Assembly: GCF_014222285.1 (NCBI RefSeq)
Contig: NZ_JACKZS010000019.1
Span: 1-63,741 of the forward strand
Reading direction: 5' to 3'
Source: Nostoc sp. UCD121
GTDB taxonomy: Bacteria > Cyanobacteriota > Cyanobacteriia > Cyanobacteriales > Nostocaceae
Length of the DNA stretch: 63,741 nucleotides
Part shown: one piece after another, positions 9,955 to 19,219 of the stretch
Numbering within the stretch: position 1 is the first letter of the stretch
Layout: each line of letters begins with the position of its first letter
The notes under the pieces: model-generated
Databases searched by the model: none
What the model was told of the DNA's origin: nothing
What the model saw: only the letters and a program-made list of their open reading frames with translations
Position numbers and translations under genes: made by a program

Positions 9955-10661
9955 AGCTAACAGTCAGCGAGAGACAGGGAGACAGAGTGGAGGGTGTAGG
10001 GGAGAAAAATATTGCCTCTTCACTCAAGAAGAAAAATTATAGTTGGCTTTTAGCTTGTGGCTTTTGGATTTTAGTATCAAATAGCCTTATTTACCCAGCG
10101 TTCTCGAAAAGCCTCACCCCTAACTCCTCGGCGCTAGCAGAAAGGGAAAATATCAACGATGGGGCGAAGTCTTTCTGTTCCAATCAAAATTTAGAAACAT
10201 TAACTCCACAGCTACTTCAAGATTTACCTAGTTATACTAATCGCGCCAGTCAACGCGCCCGTCGCCTCAGCAGAAGCAGTGATATTTACAGTTATATGCT
10301 AGTTGCAGGAAGACCTGAATTTACTCCTCTGCCCCTTAACCTTGAAGAATATAGTGCAGATGCGTCTAAAAGCTCTGCATCAGGAGTTGAGCAAGTTTTC
10401 TTTACTACCTTGGAGCGGCAATATATAGGAAAGAAAGCAATCGAATTGCAGGAATTCCACTGGCTATTGTTGACTAAAACTACAACTGGTTGGCATTTAG
10501 TAATGATGTTTTCTCAAACTGGTTCCAATTCAGCACAGCAGCCATTATCCCCACCACGCAATAGTAGTAATGGCACTGTTGCCCAAGCAGTGAATACTTG
10601 GTTACGCGATTGCCAAGCAGGAAGTGTCCGAGGGATGCGTGCTGTGAATGGTGGACAATAA
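9951..10661 (+). CDS. Conserved hypothetical protein with an N-terminal membrane segment
   Basis: I do not recognise a family with certainty. The 236-residue protein begins within the pyrF stop (ATGA overlap), which implies translational coupling. After about 28 hydrophilic residues there is one hydrophobic helix ([20 protein letters not shown]), then a soluble region with two or three conserved-looking blocks: [31 protein letters not shown] and a C-terminal [20 protein letters not shown]. The topology suggests an anchored or exported protein facing the periplasm or lumen. The first 25 residues are low-complexity and may not be translated in full. Confidence 0.72.
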   Translation: MKLTVSERQGDRVEGVGEKNIASSLKKKNYSWLLACGFWILVSNSLIYPAFSKSLTPNSSALAERENINDGAKSFCSNQNLETLTPQLLQDLPSYTNRASQRARRLSRSSDIYSYMLVAGRPEFTPLPLNLEEYSADASKSSASGVEQVFFTTLERQYIGKKAIELQEFHWLLLTKTTTGWHLVMMFSQTGSNSAQQPLSPPRNSSNGTVAQAVNTWLRDCQAGSVRGMRAVNGGQ

Positions 10662-10733
10662 TCCTGCCCAAAACTGAAGTTATGAGTTGATAGCCAAAGT
10701 CCACTTAAGTGGACTGAATTCATCTGATCATTT

Positions 10734-10872
10734 ATAGGACTTATGCACAAGTTACGGGATAACGAAATAACGTAGACGCGTAGCAGCTTCCCGCAGGCTA
10801 ACGCAGAGAAGCCAGTGCGTTGGGTGGGTTGCCCGACTTCTCTAGCGAGACGCTACACGTAGCTTGCTTCGA
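10734..10872. repeat. Dispersed palindromic repeat cluster
   Basis: The stretch starts with ATAGGACTTATGC, a variant of the TAGGACTTACGC end sequence seen at 32928 and 48684, and continues with GTAGACGCGTAGCAGC, CGCAGAGAAGCC and GACTTCTCTAGCGAGACGCTACACG, which can pair with one another into a branched hairpin. Related GC-rich repeats occur elsewhere between genes in this window. No reading frame is preserved. Confidence 0.6.
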
Positions 10873-11425
10873 CTTAGGAGTATGCGGTTCGTTCTTCTTT
10901 CTTCTTTCTTTCTTGTACTTAAATTAGGTTTAGCGCATCTTCTATACAGAATTGTTATAAGTGTCGACTTCAGTTATGAGACTCGAAATTCATCCCGAGG
11001 GAGGATGACAACCAGTACGAGATTTCAAAGATATGGCTGTGGAATTCTTGTGTTTACACTGTAGCCTTTTAGCAGAGAGAGCAGAGTTTATTGCATACAA
11101 ACGAAAAGTACTAAAAATAGCTCTTGCAGAAAGGAGAAAGAGATTTTTATTACCCTTTTCCCTTTTCTCTACTTCTGCAAACAGTTGATTTTGCTCTCCA
11201 TCAATTTCCGAGCTAGATACTTGTTTCAAACAAAATAAATGTACATCATCCAACTAGCTTGTATCAGTGTAATTGCGCCTATGTCTTTGGGAAGATTTTC
11301 AGCAATTTTAGCCAATAAACAGCGAAAAAAAGCAGACATTATTTAATAACAAAGGCTGGCTTGAATTTATGCGTTGTAACTCCTGTTTTTTGGCGATAAC
11401 ATAGAAATAAGTTTATTTCCAGCTT
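10873..11425. other. Intergenic region upstream of the RemA-like gene
   Basis: About 550 bases in which short open frames exist on both strands (for example 10864-11064 and 10990-11253) but none has a convincing ribosome binding site or recognisable product. A purine/pyrimidine-biased stretch lies near 11120-11180. The region may hold a long leader transcript that ends at the terminator-like hairpin described next. Confidence 0.4.
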
Positions 11426-11455
11426 CTCAAACCGCCTTTGGCGTGAGTTTTTTTT
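11426..11455 (+). terminator. Terminator-like hairpin abutting the RemA-like start codon
   Basis: CTCA (11426-11429) and CGCC (11433-11436) pair with GGCG (11440-11443) and TGAG (11444-11447) around a TTT loop with a three-base bulge, followed directly by eight Ts (11448-11455). The T run ends at the ATG at 11456, so no normal Shine-Dalgarno site is left. It fits a factor-independent terminator or attenuator. Confidence 0.62.
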
Positions 11456-11722
11456 ATGGAGATTCAATTAATCAACATCGGCTTTGGTAACATTGTGTCT
11501 GCTAACCGAGTAGTTGCAATTGTCAGTCCAGAGTCTGCCCCGATTAAGCGGATTATTACCGATGCGCGGGACAGAGGTCAACTGATTGATGCAACTTACG
11601 GTCGTCGGACTAGGGCTGTAATTATCACCGATTCCAGCCACGTAATTCTGTCAGCAATTCAGCCGGAAACGGTAGCGAATCGCTTTGTAATTTCCCGCGA
11701 TCACCAAACTGTAGATAATTAA
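11456..11722 (+). CDS. remA: RemA/DUF370 family regulator
   Basis: The 88-residue product matches the RemA (DUF370) family from its first residue: [19 protein letters not shown], then a conserved [15 protein letters not shown] and [13 protein letters not shown]. In Bacillus, RemA is a DNA-binding activator of matrix genes that forms ring-like oligomers; in cyanobacteria the family is conserved, usually next to gmk, as here. The target in this organism is unknown. The conserved N-terminus fixes the start at 11456, even though the eight Ts of a terminator-like hairpin lie directly upstream. gmk follows after 165 bases. Confidence 0.92.
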   Translation: MEIQLINIGFGNIVSANRVVAIVSPESAPIKRIITDARDRGQLIDATYGRRTRAVIITDSSHVILSAIQPETVANRFVISRDHQTVDN

Positions 11723-11887
11723 CACTAAATTATTCCTACTCCTCTTTGTACCGTATCAGCAGTACGATGTGAATTAGATAAGTTTTCTGTCACCCATGCT
11801 ACAAATTCCTTAGTCACTAGTGGACTTGGCCGGGAACACAAGACTAATGAATAATATCTATTGATTGATTCACAGGTTGAGGGGATA

Positions 11888-12484
11888 ATGCCAGTTTTAC
11901 CCATACAGAGTAGTGCTACCACAGAAGAATGCTTAGATTTAGGCAGGTTGATTGTTTTGACTGGCCCTAGCGGGGTTGGTAAAGGCACTTTAATGCGATC
12001 GCTCCTACAACGTCATCCAGAACTTTATTTTTCCGTATCTGCAACGACTCGTTCTGCCCGTCCAGGAGAAATCGATGGCAAAAATTATTATTTTGTCAGC
12101 CTTAGTAAATTTGAACAATTAGTGGCTGAAGGTGAGTTTTTAGAATGGGCAGAATTTGCTGGTAACTATTACGGCACTCCCCGTGAAGCTGTACTTAACC
12201 AAATTCAATCTGGCAAGTTGGTAGTGCTGGAAATTGAGTTAGAAGGCGCAAGACAAATTCGTGCTTCCTTCCCCAGTGCCCTCAGCATTTTTATCTTACC
12301 GCCTTCTTTTGATGAACTGGAGAAACGGATACGCTCTCGCGCCCAAGACTCTGAAGAAGCGATCGCCCGTCGTTTACTCCGCGCCCAAGAAGAAATTCAA
12401 GCCGCAGATGAATTTGATATTCAAATCGTTAATGACGATTTTGAAACTGCTTTAAATGACATTGAAACGGTTTTGTTTAAATAA
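11888..12484 (+). CDS. gmk: Guanylate kinase
   Basis: Phosphorylates GMP to GDP with ATP. The P-loop GPSGVGKGT is at 26-34; the GMP-binding segment [17 protein letters not shown] and the lid with [16 protein letters not shown] follow. An in-frame TTG at 11861 would add nine residues, but the ATG at 11888 has GAGGGGAT just upstream and gives a 198-residue protein of usual length. It lies behind the RemA-like gene, an order common in bacteria. Confidence 0.95.
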   Translation: MPVLPIQSSATTEECLDLGRLIVLTGPSGVGKGTLMRSLLQRHPELYFSVSATTRSARPGEIDGKNYYFVSLSKFEQLVAEGEFLEWAEFAGNYYGTPREAVLNQIQSGKLVVLEIELEGARQIRASFPSALSIFILPPSFDELEKRIRSRAQDSEEAIARRLLRAQEEIQAADEFDIQIVNDDFETALNDIETVLFK

Positions 12485-12490
12485 GTTTGG

Positions 12491-12514
12491 AGAGACGCGA
12501 TTAATCGCGTCTCT
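12491..12514. repeat. Perfect 24-base palindrome AGAGACGCGATT/AATCGCGTCTCT
   Basis: A perfect palindrome seven bases past the gmk stop. A near-identical copy lies at 16399-16422. It could end gmk transcription, but its recurrence between unrelated genes marks it as a dispersed palindromic repeat. Confidence 0.8.
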
Positions 12515-12577
12515 ACGGGAGTTAGAAGTTATGAATTTTAAATCCCAACTCTTAACTCCTAACTCTTCATTTCTAAA

Positions 12578-13099
12578 TTAACCAAATAAACCTTGAATTA
12601 GCCCTAGATTGCTAGTCAAAAAGTAAGCAACTACTGCACCACCAATACCACCAATCAAGAAAGAACTGGCAAAATTGTTCCAGCTTTCTTTAGAGTTAAA
12701 AGCATCTACCGGGGGATTGGGTACGGTAACACTGACAAGCGCTTTCGGAGGATTGCTATTCGCATAGAGGGATAGACCCGCTGTCAGAAGAACAACCAAG
12801 CCAATCGCTGCTAATAAACCAGCTAAATTCGCATTATCTGTATCCCGCAGGGGGCCCAATTTGGCAAAGGGGCCAAATATCCAGTAACCATGAGCCATGC
12901 CAACTTCTAAACCGCGTCTAGCAGGAGACAGACCTGGGCGATAGGCAGGTAAGTTATTAATGAACCACTTGCTCAAGGGAGAAGCATTAACCGGGGTTTC
13001 TAGGTTTCCCAGTTGCGGATCGCGAAATGCAGGGAAAACAACTTCCCGATTTCTGGGATCGCTGGGGAGATTCTTTGATGCATCTACAGCTTGTGCCAT
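12578..13099 (-). CDS. psaL: Photosystem I reaction center subunit XI
   Basis: PsaL holds photosystem I monomers together in trimers or tetramers in the thylakoid membrane. The 173-residue sequence carries the family signatures GNLETPVNASPLSKWFINNL (about 32-51), the chlorophyll-region AYRPGLSPARRGLEVGMAHG and three hydrophobic segments. It lies downstream of psaF and psaJ on the same strand, but 270 bases and a strong hairpin separate it from psaJ, so it may have its own promoter. Confidence 0.97.
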   Translation of the reverse strand: MAQAVDASKNLPSDPRNREVVFPAFRDPQLGNLETPVNASPLSKWFINNLPAYRPGLSPARRGLEVGMAHGYWIFGPFAKLGPLRDTDNANLAGLLAAIGLVVLLTAGLSLYANSNPPKALVSVTVPNPPVDAFNSKESWNNFASSFLIGGIGGAVVAYFLTSNLGLIQGLFG

Positions 13100-13218
13100 A
13101 TTTTATGTTCGCCTCTAAATTTAAAATGGTGGCATTTTTATATTAATAATAATTGTAGCTAAAGATGTCTTTTGGCTAAGAAGTTTAGAAAAATTAATTT
13201 AGCTACTTTTAATAGTGT

Positions 13219-13253
13219 GAAACTCGCGATCTGTAAACAGGATCACGAGTTTC
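13219..13253. terminator. Strong hairpin between psaJ and psaL
   Basis: GAAACTCGcGATC (13219-13231) pairs with GATCaCGAGTTTC (13241-13253), thirteen bases with one mismatch, around a nine-base loop. Read in the direction of the psa genes there is no clear U tract after the stem, so it could be a processing or stability element rather than a terminator. Confidence 0.55.
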
Positions 13254-13372
13254 AAAAAACTCTTTGTGCTGCCTATTTTGGTGATAATTCTGCTTAACTA
13301 AGCTGAATACATCAACTACATAATTTTAGGAAAAACACAAGAAATTCAACTATGCTAAATTCCATTTTCCAC

Positions 13373-13522
13373 TTATGGCAGTGGGTGGAAAAGTAAGTCG
13401 GGGAAAAAGCGGTTGAATTCAATCAAGATACCTGCTGTGATTGTCAGCCAGAGGGTAGCTGCCACAGGTGCTGTGGAAATAAACTTAATCAAATATGATG
13501 ATTGCTCGCCTTTGTCTGCCAT
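13373..13522 (-). CDS. psaJ: Photosystem I reaction center subunit IX
   Basis: A 49-residue single-helix membrane protein read directly from the minus strand; too short for usual ORF cut-offs. It begins [16 protein letters not shown], has the hydrophobic helix [18 protein letters not shown] and ends [14 protein letters not shown], all typical of PsaJ, which sits beside PsaF at the edge of photosystem I. The start has GGAG about ten bases upstream. It begins 39 bases after psaF, so the two are surely cotranscribed. Confidence 0.95.
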   Translation of the reverse strand: MADKGEQSSYLIKFISTAPVAATLWLTITAGILIEFNRFFPDLLFHPLP

Positions 13523-13561
13523 GAATTTATTCTCCAAAACAAATGAATTAATTAAGCTGAT

Positions 13562-14056
13562 TTAGCGTGGGGAAATAGGGATTTCTGAATCCTTCGCTGT
13601 TAATTTTCCAGAGAGTAATTCTTGGAGTGCTGCGACTGGCCAAGTAAAGCCTGACGCAATTATAGGGAGTGCCAAACCAAGATCGATTTGGATTTCTTTT
13701 AATTCAGTGTCAGATTCCTTTTTGACCGCTTGCAGATAGGAACGACCTACCCAGCCAATCCAACCAGCAATATATAGAAACAGAATGCTGGGGATCAAAA
13801 AGTCACCAGCCCGATCTAGACGACCATCAACAATTAAGTGGGGATAGCCTTCAGGGCCGCAGAGCGCCTGAGAATAACGCTCAAACCGCTTTTTCCCTGA
13901 TTGGGGGTCAGCGGTTGTATTACGGGCATTAGCTGCTAGCTCTTGAAAAGCGGGATTGTCCTTGCACGGTGTCAAATTAGCCCCTAAAGCTTGTGCTGGG
14001 GAGGCAAAATTGAACCAAAGACAAATCGCTAACATCAAAGCAAACAATCGTCGCAT
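13562..14056 (-). CDS. psaF: Photosystem I reaction center subunit III
   Basis: Plastocyanin/cytochrome c6-side subunit of photosystem I. The 164-residue precursor has a signal peptide (about 1-23, ending AQA) that sends its N-terminal domain to the lumen. The mature region has [12 protein letters not shown] and the second Cys in [11 protein letters not shown], which form the conserved disulphide, then the [20 protein letters not shown] motif and a membrane helix. psaJ follows after 39 bases. Confidence 0.97.
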   Translation of the reverse strand: MRRLFALMLAICLWFNFASPAQALGANLTPCKDNPAFQELAANARNTTADPQSGKKRFERYSQALCGPEGYPHLIVDGRLDRAGDFLIPSILFLYIAGWIGWVGRSYLQAVKKESDTELKEIQIDLGLALPIIASGFTWPVAALQELLSGKLTAKDSEIPISPR

Positions 14057-14323
14057 AGAGTTGTTTCCTTTTATTACAAAACAAGAAGTTCTTTGTACAA
14101 AACGAAGCGGCTTGTACAGCTGTTTATTTGCATAACTAGGAAGTCATCATACTCTTGGGTGGGAACCGAGTAAAGTTTAAGTAAATAAAAGTTAAAGCTT
14201 CTCAACCAAAATAGAGTGTGAAGTCTTGAGTGCTGAGTATAAGAATTCTTGTTGTAGGGTAGTAAAGAAGCAAAATTTTCTCTTGATTACTCTGGACTTC
14301 AGACTCAGCACTCATTACTTTAA

Positions 14324-15373
14324 ATGACAACCGTTTTAGCAATAGAAACCAGTTGTGATGAAACTGCCGTCGCAATTGTTAACAATCGTAAAGTTTGTAG
14401 CAGTATTGTCGCCTCGCAAATTCCAGTCCATCAACAGTATGGTGGGGTAGTGCCGGAAGTTGCATCTCGCCAGCACTTGGAAACGATAAATGTTGCGATC
14501 GCACAAGCCTTAGAGCAAGCCCAGCTAGACTGGGGACAAATTGACGCAATTGCCGCCACTTGTGCGCCTGGACTTGTAGGAGCGCTCTTGGTGGGGTTAA
14601 CTGCTGCCAAAACCTTAGCGATGGTACACAACAAGCCATTTTTGGGAGTTCATCACCTCGAAGGTCACATTTATGCAACTTACTTGAGCGAATCAAGTCT
14701 AAATCCCCCTTTCTTGAGTTTATTAGTTTCTGGCGGACATACAAGCTTGATTTTCGTCAAAGATTGTGGTACATACGAAACACTGGGGCAAACCCGTGAT
14801 GATGCTGCGGGTGAAGCCTTTGATAAAGTAGCGCGATTATTAAAGCTAGGTTATCCCGGTGGGCCAGTAATTGACAAGTTGGCACAACAAGGAAATCCCC
14901 AAGCCTTTCCTCTCCCAGAAGGAAAAGTTTCTTTACCTGGTGGGGGGTTTCATCGTTATGATGCGAGTTTTAGTGGGTTAAAAACGGCTGTATTGCGTTT
15001 AGTGCAGCAACTAGAAAAAGATGGTGGACAAGTGCCAGTGGCAGATGTAGCAGCTAGCTTTCAGGAAACTGTAGCGCGATCGCTAACCAAAAGAGCGATC
15101 GCCTGTGCCCTAGACTATGGTCTAGATACAATTGCCATTGGTGGCGGTGTAGCAGCTAATAGTGGGTTGAGAAAAAACCTCCAAGCTGCCGCCGTTAAAC
15201 ATAACCTCCGCGTCCTATTCCCGCCTCTGAAATTCTGTACCGATAACGCCGCTATGATCGGCTGTGCCGCCGCCGATCATCTATCTCATGGTCATACGTC
15301 GCCTCTTACACTAGGCGTTGAGTCTAGATTAGCGCTGACCCAAGTGATGAAGTTATATCAACCTCTTGAGTAG
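14324..15373 (+). CDS. tsaD: tRNA N6-adenosine threonylcarbamoyltransferase
   Basis: Transfers the threonylcarbamoyl group to A37 of ANN-decoding tRNAs. The 349-residue protein has the ASKHA fold opening [14 protein letters not shown], the metal-binding HLEGH with His111 and His115, and the nucleotide-binding loops LLVSGGHTS and [13 protein letters not shown]. Its substrate would be made by the threonylcarbamoyl-AMP synthase coded at 21025-21627. It diverges from psaF and is followed by repeat DNA. Confidence 0.97.
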   Translation: MTTVLAIETSCDETAVAIVNNRKVCSSIVASQIPVHQQYGGVVPEVASRQHLETINVAIAQALEQAQLDWGQIDAIAATCAPGLVGALLVGLTAAKTLAMVHNKPFLGVHHLEGHIYATYLSESSLNPPFLSLLVSGGHTSLIFVKDCGTYETLGQTRDDAAGEAFDKVARLLKLGYPGGPVIDKLAQQGNPQAFPLPEGKVSLPGGGFHRYDASFSGLKTAVLRLVQQLEKDGGQVPVADVAASFQETVARSLTKRAIACALDYGLDTIAIGGGVAANSGLRKNLQAAAVKHNLRVLFPPLKFCTDNAAMIGCAAADHLSHGHTSPLTLGVESRLALTQVMKLYQPLE

Positions 15374-15377
15374 TTAT

Positions 15378-15452
15378 TTGTCCCTTGTCCTTTGTCATTT
15401 GTCCTTTTGTAACCTACCAATGACCAATGACCAATGACTAATGACCAATGAC
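15378..15452. repeat. Short tandem repeats (TTGTCCT and ATGACCA units)
   Basis: TTTGTCC-like units are followed by (CAATGAC) copies in opposite polarity, between the tail-to-tail tsaD and hydrolase genes. Such arrays recur at 40583-40625 and 42591-42628. Confidence 0.75.
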
Positions 15453-16349
15453 TATCGACCGAATGCGATCGGCTACTTCATCCGGCTGTTCCAACATAGC
15501 CAGATGTCCGCAATTAGGAATTTCCAGAACATTGTCACCACAGTATTGGAACAGTCTGTGAAAGCTAGCTAAATGGCGTACATACTTGGGTTCCATAACC
15601 TTATCTTCAGCACCAGCCAAAAAATAAACTGGCTGCTTTAGGTGGGATACTAGCTCAGGTAAACGATTGATTTCTTCCTCCGTTGTGGAATCTAACAGAG
15701 TTCCTAACGCTGCTTCTGGATCAGCCACAACGAAATCAATCAGCCTCTGACGTGCCCAATGGCGGTCTAAAGGACGCACTACACTGGCTCTCGTAAACAG
15801 CAAATCAATCAAAGGCACTTGGGAGAGCCAACGTGGGCGGACTTGCAAAAATTTCTGGCCCGCCGAGCGAAACTGCTCAAAAGCTTCTTTCAGGTAAATA
15901 CCACCGCCAGCATTAATACAGATAACTCCCTTGATACAATCAGGTATTTGATCTGCTCCCCAAAGAGCGATCGTACCTCCCAAGGAGTGACCAATTAGCC
16001 AAGCACTAGTAATATTCAGCTGTTTTAGGAGAATGGCTAAATCCTGAGCATAAGCAACCGGAGTATAAAGAGAATCGATTGGTGAACCAAGCGCACTATT
16101 CGAGATGGGCATCAGACTTAGAGACGCTTGTGCCCGACTAAAATCGGTTTGTACCTGGGACTGAGATTCACCAAAACCCCGCAAATCATAGGAAAGGCAC
16201 TGTAAATCATCTGATAAGCGGGAAATCACAGGTTGCCAATATCCACGGCTATTGAGCCAACCGTGGATAAATACTAAAGCGTGGGGGCAGGAAGTGGGAG
16301 CCGTTAGCTCGTATGCGTGTGGAACGCCCAAGATTTCGATAGTTGCCAT
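15438..16349 (-). CDS. Alpha/beta hydrolase
   Basis: A 303-residue soluble hydrolase of the alpha/beta fold: oxyanion-region FIHGWLNSRGYW, nucleophile elbow GHSLGG with Ser122, and the catalytic His in NCGHLAMLEQPDEV near the C-terminus. All elements of the triad are visible, so it should be an active esterase, lipase or related enzyme; the substrate is not evident. It stands alone, with repeat DNA on both sides. The 3' end runs into the tandem repeat after tsaD. Confidence 0.87.
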   Translation of the reverse strand: MATIEILGVPHAYELTAPTSCPHALVFIHGWLNSRGYWQPVISRLSDDLQCLSYDLRGFGESQSQVQTDFSRAQASLSLMPISNSALGSPIDSLYTPVAYAQDLAILLKQLNITSAWLIGHSLGGTIALWGADQIPDCIKGVICINAGGGIYLKEAFEQFRSAGQKFLQVRPRWLSQVPLIDLLFTRASVVRPLDRHWARQRLIDFVVADPEAALGTLLDSTTEEEINRLPELVSHLKQPVYFLAGAEDKVMEPKYVRHLASFHRLFQYCGDNVLEIPNCGHLAMLEQPDEVADRIRSIVIGH

Positions 16350-16398
16350 GTTTATATCGTACCCCGAAGGGCGGGTGCGACTAAATAGGGAATAGAAA

Positions 16399-16422
16399 GA
16401 GAGACGTGATTAATCGCGTCTT
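16399..16422. repeat. Palindromic repeat, second copy of the 12491 element
   Basis: AGAGACGTGATTAATCGCGTCTTT differs from the perfect palindrome at 12491-12514 by two bases. It is followed by the same GGAGTTA...GAAGTTATGAATT-type filler and ATTACGA repeats. Confidence 0.75.
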
Positions 16423-16493
16423 TACAGGAGTTAAGAGTTAGAAATTTTTAATTACGAATTACGAATTATTTAACTCATAACTCCTCACTTTTC

Positions 16494-17213
16494 TCATTTC
16501 CCCAGCAACCTCTGTCGCACTCCTTCGGCAATTTTGTGACCGAGATATTCAGGAATAAGGCTTTCATTTGGCCCCAATAAGTAGAGAATTAGCCGTGTAC
16601 GTCCACGCCAAACCAATAAATTGGCATTGACTACTAGCAGGTCTTCCTGCCAGATGGCGTACATCACTTTGTAGAATAATCCTGGTTGATTATCGGCTTC
16701 AATCACCAAGGCAGGGAGATGAAAGACCGGATCGACATAGAACTCAGTTTGTACCTGCTCTAAGCCAGTATCAAGATTAAATTCTACAGCCAGCATCTCT
16801 TCTACCTCAAACCGACCTCCTAAAGCCTCTCTGATGGCACGACAGACATTTTCTGCGGTTTTCTCGGTCAAGGCTTTACTACCACGAGATACCAACAATT
16901 TGATAAAAACTAACATTGGTGGACGGATCTGACCGTATAGGCTCAGACCGTGAATAGTCAACCCATAAGCTGCTAGTACACCAAAAATATCGCTGAGGAG
17001 AAAAGACTGGTTACGGTAAGCAAAATGCAAAGCACTTTTACTACCTTCCGGTTTCAGTTCAATCACAGCGCGTCTAGTTTTATACAGACGGTAGGCTAGG
17101 CGCAAATTTTGCAGTTGAATCTCACTGCTGACGAATTGCTCATAAAACTGGGGAAACGCTCGGTTAAAGCGCTTTAGAAGTTCCAGTGTTGAAGATTTTA
17201 AACCAGAAGCCAT
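16494..17213 (-). CDS. ACT-repeat regulatory protein
   Basis: A 239-residue soluble protein of a cyanobacterial family. Two ACT-like folds are visible: about 70-150 (SFLLSDIFGVLAAYGLTIHG) and about 165-239 (ALVIEADNQPGLFYKVMYAI). They resemble the paired ACT domains at the end of GlnD, which sense glutamine, but there is no catalytic nucleotidyltransferase or HD domain here. It is probably an amino-acid-sensing regulator; ligand and partner unknown. Confidence 0.75.
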   Translation of the reverse strand: MASGLKSSTLELLKRFNRAFPQFYEQFVSSEIQLQNLRLAYRLYKTRRAVIELKPEGSKSALHFAYRNQSFLLSDIFGVLAAYGLTIHGLSLYGQIRPPMLVFIKLLVSRGSKALTEKTAENVCRAIREALGGRFEVEEMLAVEFNLDTGLEQVQTEFYVDPVFHLPALVIEADNQPGLFYKVMYAIWQEDLLVVNANLLVWRGRTRLILYLLGPNESLIPEYLGHKIAEGVRQRLLGK

Positions 17214-17651
17214 TGTTAAGGGTAAGACTCGCTTGCTTTCATCACCTGGGGACTAGGGGCTGGGTGTTGGGGACTAGGGAAGGATTTTCCCAAATACTCA
17301 ATCTCTTGTATACAATTCACTCCTAAGCTAACCTGCATTTAAGCTCTATACGAGCAATTATCAGGATTTGGTTTTCCATATTAAATTTTGCATTCTAAGC
17401 AGAGACTTCTGACCATCATAACTTCGGTGTCCAATTCCTTTAGCCAACAAGAGGATGAGTGAATAGGGAGTGATTTTGAATTTTGAATTAGTTTATATCC
17501 TTACTTTTGGGGAAATTCTCCTAGCCTTTACAACAAAATGCTAAAGTTGAAAATGATTGGTGTGAAACACGCTCTAAATAGCTGTTACCATTGCAAATCC
17601 CGAAAACAACCGAAAAATTTTGAGTGTAAGGGGTAGCAAATGGAGGTAGCT
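17214..17651. other. Intergenic region upstream of the acetyltransferase gene
   Basis: About 440 bases with a GGGGACTAGGG-type repeat near 17249-17280 and otherwise unremarkable AT-rich DNA. It must carry the promoters of the two divergent genes; I see no further gene apart from the micro-ORF listed next. Confidence 0.4.
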
Positions 17652-17678
17652 ATGTTAAACGTGAATCAACACTCCTGA
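17652..17678 (+). CDS. Possible eight-residue leader peptide upstream of the acetyltransferase
   Basis: ATG at 17652 is preceded by an excellent ribosome binding site (TGGAGGTAGCT) and encodes MLNVNQHS before a TGA; the stop is 43 bases before the acetyltransferase ATG. GGGGTAG just upstream and CTACCC just downstream could pair. It may be a translated uORF that controls the downstream gene, or simply chance. Confidence 0.3.
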   Translation: MLNVNQHS

Positions 17679-17696
17679 GAGTGGAAACCAATTTAG

Positions 17697-18269
<573 letters not shown>

Positions 18270-18330
18270 CGATCAATCAAAATAAAACCCGATTTGCATT
18301 AAGAAAATCTATTATTTTGATATAGTTTTG

Positions 18331-18393
18331 AAAGGTTCAGCCGACAAGGGCGCAAGTATATATCTTGTAGAACTTAAGTCGGCATAAACCTTT
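18331..18393. terminator. Two-part stem-loop after the acetyltransferase gene
   Basis: AAAGGTT (18331-18337) pairs with AACCTTT (18387-18393) and CCGAC (18341-18345) with GTCGG (18378-18382), enclosing a 32-base loop. It lies about 60 bases past the stop. It may stabilise or end the transcript; a structured RNA is also possible. Confidence 0.4.
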
Positions 18394-18554
18394 ATCGGTG
18401 TAAAAATCTAAAATCTAATCTATCTTGTTCTTGGCAAAGGAAAAAAGATTAGGCATAAGCCATTATGATGTGATATAGTGACCTTAATGCTTTTGGTAAA
18501 GCGCAATCGCTTTAATGGGATAAAACCAAACTCCCAAAAGTAGATGAGTATAAA

Positions 18555-18628
18555 CGGGATGTAGCGCAGCTTGGTAGCGCGCCTGCTTTGGGAGCAGGAT
18601 GCCGCAGGTTCAAATCCTGTCATCCCGA
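18555..18628 (+). tRNA. tRNA-Pro (anticodon TGG)
   Basis: A 74-base cloverleaf: acceptor arm CGGGATG/CATCCCG, D arm with AGCGC...GCGC, anticodon stem CCTGC/GCAGG with loop TTTGGGA (anticodon TGG), T arm with GGTTCAAATCC, discriminator A at 18628. The CCA end is not encoded. No intron. Confidence 0.97.
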
Positions 18629-19219
18629 TTTAAGTGATATGTTTAACAGCTAAAGTAAATTGACAAAGTTTACTCGCAATTAAATTGGATATTTTTACGG
18701 AAAATAGCAATTTGCCTGTTATAGTTTTGGGTTAAATGTTGAAGCCTAACAAGCAAATTTTACCCTGAAGCAGTAAGATATTGCTGATAATGGACTTTAT
18801 ATCGATTTGAGAAGATATTAAAACAAGCACGATGGAACGATTGATTAAGTGATAGCGTCACCCGATCTTAGAGAAAGCCGATAGAATGGCGTTTATCATA
18901 TCTAAGGTTGAGAGACTAAGAAACTTTTCACCGTTTGAGAAGACATATACTAGGCATCTACAGCATTTCGTGGTGAATAGCGAACCGAAATTGAGAAGAA
19001 CACAACTTTAGTACTGTCAATTTGTGAAAACGATACCATAGCAACCCTCAATAGCTGGGGAATATTGGATTTTGACCGTTGATGCTTAACACTAAACCTC
19101 AACGCGCACAATGAATTTTTCCCAACTGAAATAGATTGCTATATAACTAAAGCTAGTTGGTGCTGTGCAAATCCAACCATTTGTTTAATTTAATTAGATT
19201 ATTGATGCGAGGAGCAGTC
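18629..19219. other. Intergenic region between tRNA-Pro and the Tic22-like gene
   Basis: Nearly 600 bases with no supported gene. The in-frame TTG at 19157 that extends the Tic22-like frame is not a likely start. GAGAAGA-type motifs recur (near 18809, 18939 and 18993), but no stable overall fold was recognised by eye. Confidence 0.4.

Noticed and set aside
10864..11253. Two overlapping short frames (plus 66 codons, minus 87 codons)
   Set aside because: Each lacks a ribosome binding site and recognisable product, and they occupy a low-complexity, repeat-bearing gap.
18420..18623. 67-codon minus-strand frame overlapping tRNA-Pro
   Set aside because: It is the antisense of the tRNA and its flank; the MTGFEPAAS-type start is the usual false call against tRNA genes.
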